Source of the DNA: Bacteroidales bacterium
GTDB lineage: Bacteria > Bacteroidota > Bacteroidia > Bacteroidales > UBA932
Assembly (NCBI GenBank): GCA_017464245.1
Contig: JAFUDV010000035.1
Coordinates: forward strand, 1-33,143
Direction of reading: 5' to 3'
DNA length: 33,143 nucleotides
Below, in pieces: positions 32,197-33,143 of the stretch; the first letter of the stretch is position 1, and every line of letters starts with the position of its first letter. A program made the translations under genes and the position numbers. Below the pieces are notes generated by a model. The model saw only the letters and a program-made list of their open reading frames with translations. It was not told where the DNA came from and ran no database searches.

Positions 32197-32924
32197 TTCT
32201 GCTTCCAATGGTCCAGGATCCGCTCCTGGAGCGTCCGGTTGGTTTGTCCGTTGATCCGGAGGTCCTCCGGCGTCGCTCCCTTGGCCGGGGACAGTTCCCC
32301 GCAAAGGTCCAGGGCGACGATATCCGTCTCTTCCAGGAGCCGGTCCAGCCAGCCTTCCAGCGTGGCGAGGGAATAGCTCCCCTGACTCCAGTCCGTCCGG
32401 GAATCCTCCCGTCGGAGGACATCCTTGTCCACCGACAGATACACCCGCTTTCCCTGAAGGGCGCCGACAAGGTCGTCGATTCCCTCCTTCAGTTCCGGGT
32501 CCACGCTTCCGGAGGTGTTCCGGATCCCGTGGTCCGGGCCCAGCGTCCATACGTCCTCCAGCAGCGGATTCTCCGCCCGCATCGCCCGCACCCAGCTGCC
32601 GCAGCTCAGGACACCTCCGAAGGCCGGTTCCTGATCGTCCGGGTGGTTGTCCACGAGGACGAGGGTGAAAGGCTCCCGCTCGAATCCGGCGAGGATCTTG
32701 GATACATAGTGGTAATCCCCGCTGTCGATCCAGCGCACGCCGCATCCGCTCCAGGGAGCAAGGCGGCGGCGGATTTCCACCTCCGCTTCCGGATCGCAGT
32801 AGCACGAGGTTCCCTCGATGTCGTCCATCCGGACCACATGGGCCGGTACCTTCCGTTCCTCCAGGAAAGGAAGGAGACCTTCCTCCGCGTACACCTGCGT
32901 AAAGTCTGCGACAAGTATCTCCGG
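32193..32924 (-). CDS. Arginase/ureohydrolase-fold protein, 3' exon (gene interrupted by a group II intron)
   Basis: The 243 codons from 32924 encode an arginase-type fold: GDYHYVS (in the place of motif 1), DNHPDDQE with the DxHxD metal ligands, YLSVDKDVL with the DxD pair, and LDLCGE. The metal ligands look complete, so it may hydrolyse a guanidino or similar compound; the substrate is not readable. The sequence begins PEILVADFTQVYAEE, the usual beginning of this subfamily. The start codon and first few residues are missing because the intron ends directly before 32924; the 5' exon lies outside the window. An ATG at 33032 gives an open frame through the intron, but those residues are intron RNA, not protein. 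Stop overlaps the next gene. Confidence 0.75.
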   Translation of the reverse strand, partial: PEILVADFTQVYAEEGLLPFLEERKVPAHVVRMDDIEGTSCYCDPEAEVEIRRRLAPWSGCGVRWIDSGDYHYVSKILAGFEREPFTLVLVDNHPDDQEPAFGGVLSCGSWVRAMRAENPLLEDVWTLGPDHGIRNTSGSVDPELKEGIDDLVGALQGKRVYLSVDKDVLRREDSRTDWSQGSYSLATLEGWLDRLLEETDIVALDLCGELSPAKGATPEDLRINGQTNRTLQERILDHWKQK

Positions 32925-32965
32925 GTTGAGTAAGTGGCGGGGAGTTTCACCCCGCCCTTCTCTCG

Positions 32966-32999
32966 GAACCGTGCTTGACAGTCTCCCATCACACGGCTC
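32966..32999 (-). ncRNA. Group II intron domain V
   Basis: 34 bases long, as is normal. GAGCCGTG pairs with CACGGTTC, and an inner stem GATGG/CTGTC (with wobble pairs) is closed by GAGA. This is the catalytic hairpin that defines the element. Confidence 0.85.
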
Positions 33000-33047
33000 T
33001 TCATACTTAACTTTGTTAAGGTTGTTGTTCATTTCTTTCTTCTATCT

Positions 33048-33143
33048 TTACCTACGGACTTGATACGGGATATACCCCAATTCCCAGTGGGAGAATAATG
33101 CTCTGTTATTATAGGCTATGTCCGCAAGTTTCGCATCCGAACG
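33048..33143 (-). CDS. Group II intron reverse transcriptase/maturase, C-terminal end (partial)
   Basis: The last 31 codons before the TAA at 33050-33048 read RSDAKLADIAYNNRALFSHWELGYIP and end YQVRR. This kind of tail follows the maturase domain in bacterial intron-encoded proteins. The rest lies outside the window. The stop codon is 48 bases upstream of the domain V start on the RNA, a normal position for an ORF in domain IV. Confidence 0.6.
   Translation of the reverse strand, partial: RSDAKLADIAYNNRALFSHWELGYIPYQVRR

Larger units (their letters stand above)
32925..33143 (-). mobile_element. Group II intron, 3' portion (domains V and VI, end of reverse transcriptase gene)
   Basis: Reading the minus strand, the end of a reverse transcriptase ORF is followed by a 34-base domain V (32999-32966) that begins GAGCCGTG, has a GAGA tetraloop and ends CACGGTTC, with the AGC triad near its start. 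Then comes domain VI, with a GGCGGGG/CCCCGCC stem and a probable bulged branch-point A in CTTACTC. The intron should end in CTCAAC at 32925; the branch-point A would then be 7 bases from the end, as is usual. The exon continues CCGGAGATACTTG. The 5' part of the intron lies beyond the right edge. Confidence 0.88.

Noticed and set aside
32197-32805. An N-terminal extension of the SUMF1-like lipoprotein
   Set aside because: It overlaps the arginase-fold gene in another frame, and would bury the lipoprotein signal peptide inside the protein.
32193-33032. A 279-residue protein starting MNNNLNKVKYEEPCDG
   Set aside because: Its first 36 codons are domains V and VI of a group II intron; only the part from 32924 is arginase-fold protein.
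1-33143. tRNA genes, rRNA genes and CRISPR arrays
   Set aside because: I read both strands for cloverleaf ends (CCA-less acceptor stems, GTTCGA loops), rRNA-like conserved blocks and evenly spaced repeats with unique spacers and found none. The repeats at 720-1516 have too few copies and no spacer pattern.

Overview
The window looks like a chromosomal segment of a GC-rich Bacteroidales bacterium. The evidence is Bacteroidota-type promoters (TTTG, about 20 bases, TAnnTTTG), little sign of Shine-Dalgarno sequences, and phylum-typical families: NigD-like lipoprotein, sigma plus beta-barrel anti-sigma pair, DUF5686 and DUF3857 proteins, split GcvPA/GcvPB, and glycine-lipid acyltransferases. A GC-rich lineage such as Rikenellaceae or a relative is possible, but the genus is a guess.

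Layout. (1) 1-1915 is accessory, decayed DNA: an insertion-sequence end with four 24-base-spaced repeats, the C-terminus of a phage tail tape-measure gene, about 900 bases of gene-free DNA with three families of direct repeats, and a small RNA with its own promoter and terminator on the minus strand. (2) 1916-4169 holds divergent threonine dehydrogenase and 2-amino-3-ketobutyrate ligase genes (threonine to glycine). (3) 4218-6613 holds a GtrA-like membrane protein and a GlsA/GlsB-like pair for glycine lipids. (4) 6587-10293 holds a thioredoxin lipoprotein and an M15-like protein (minus strand), then a CDP-alcohol phosphatidyltransferase, acyltransferase and short-chain dehydrogenase operon (plus strand). 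(5) 10337-19122 is one four-gene envelope operon: two tandem DUF5686 proteins, then two DUF3857/transglutaminase-fold proteins, the first of which has lost its catalytic residues. (6) 19116-21362 is a minus-strand operon: half of a GH106-like protein, TrmO, PrsW. (7) 21461-22867 holds phosphoglycerate mutase and an alpha/beta-hydrolase-like protein without its serine. (8) 22861-26361 is a minus-strand cluster: NigD-like lipoprotein, ECF sigma factor, dual-membrane anti-sigma factor with beta barrel, and an esterase fused to a degenerate nucleotidase domain. (9) 26404-30717 is the glycine cleavage operon gcvT-gcvH-gcvPA-gcvPB with a strong terminator. (10) 30748-33143 holds a two-domain SUMF1-like lipoprotein and an arginase-fold gene whose 5' end is interrupted by a group II intron that runs off the right edge.

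Glycine links several parts: Tdh and Kbl make it, GlsB would acylate it, and the Gcv system breaks it down. The clearest oddities are the intron-interrupted arginase-fold gene, the string of proteins that keep a fold but lack catalytic residues, the sigma/dual-membrane anti-sigma unit with a non-ATG start, and two promoters placed so close to ATG that the mRNAs should be almost leaderless. Assignments rest on reading motifs by eye; no database search was possible.
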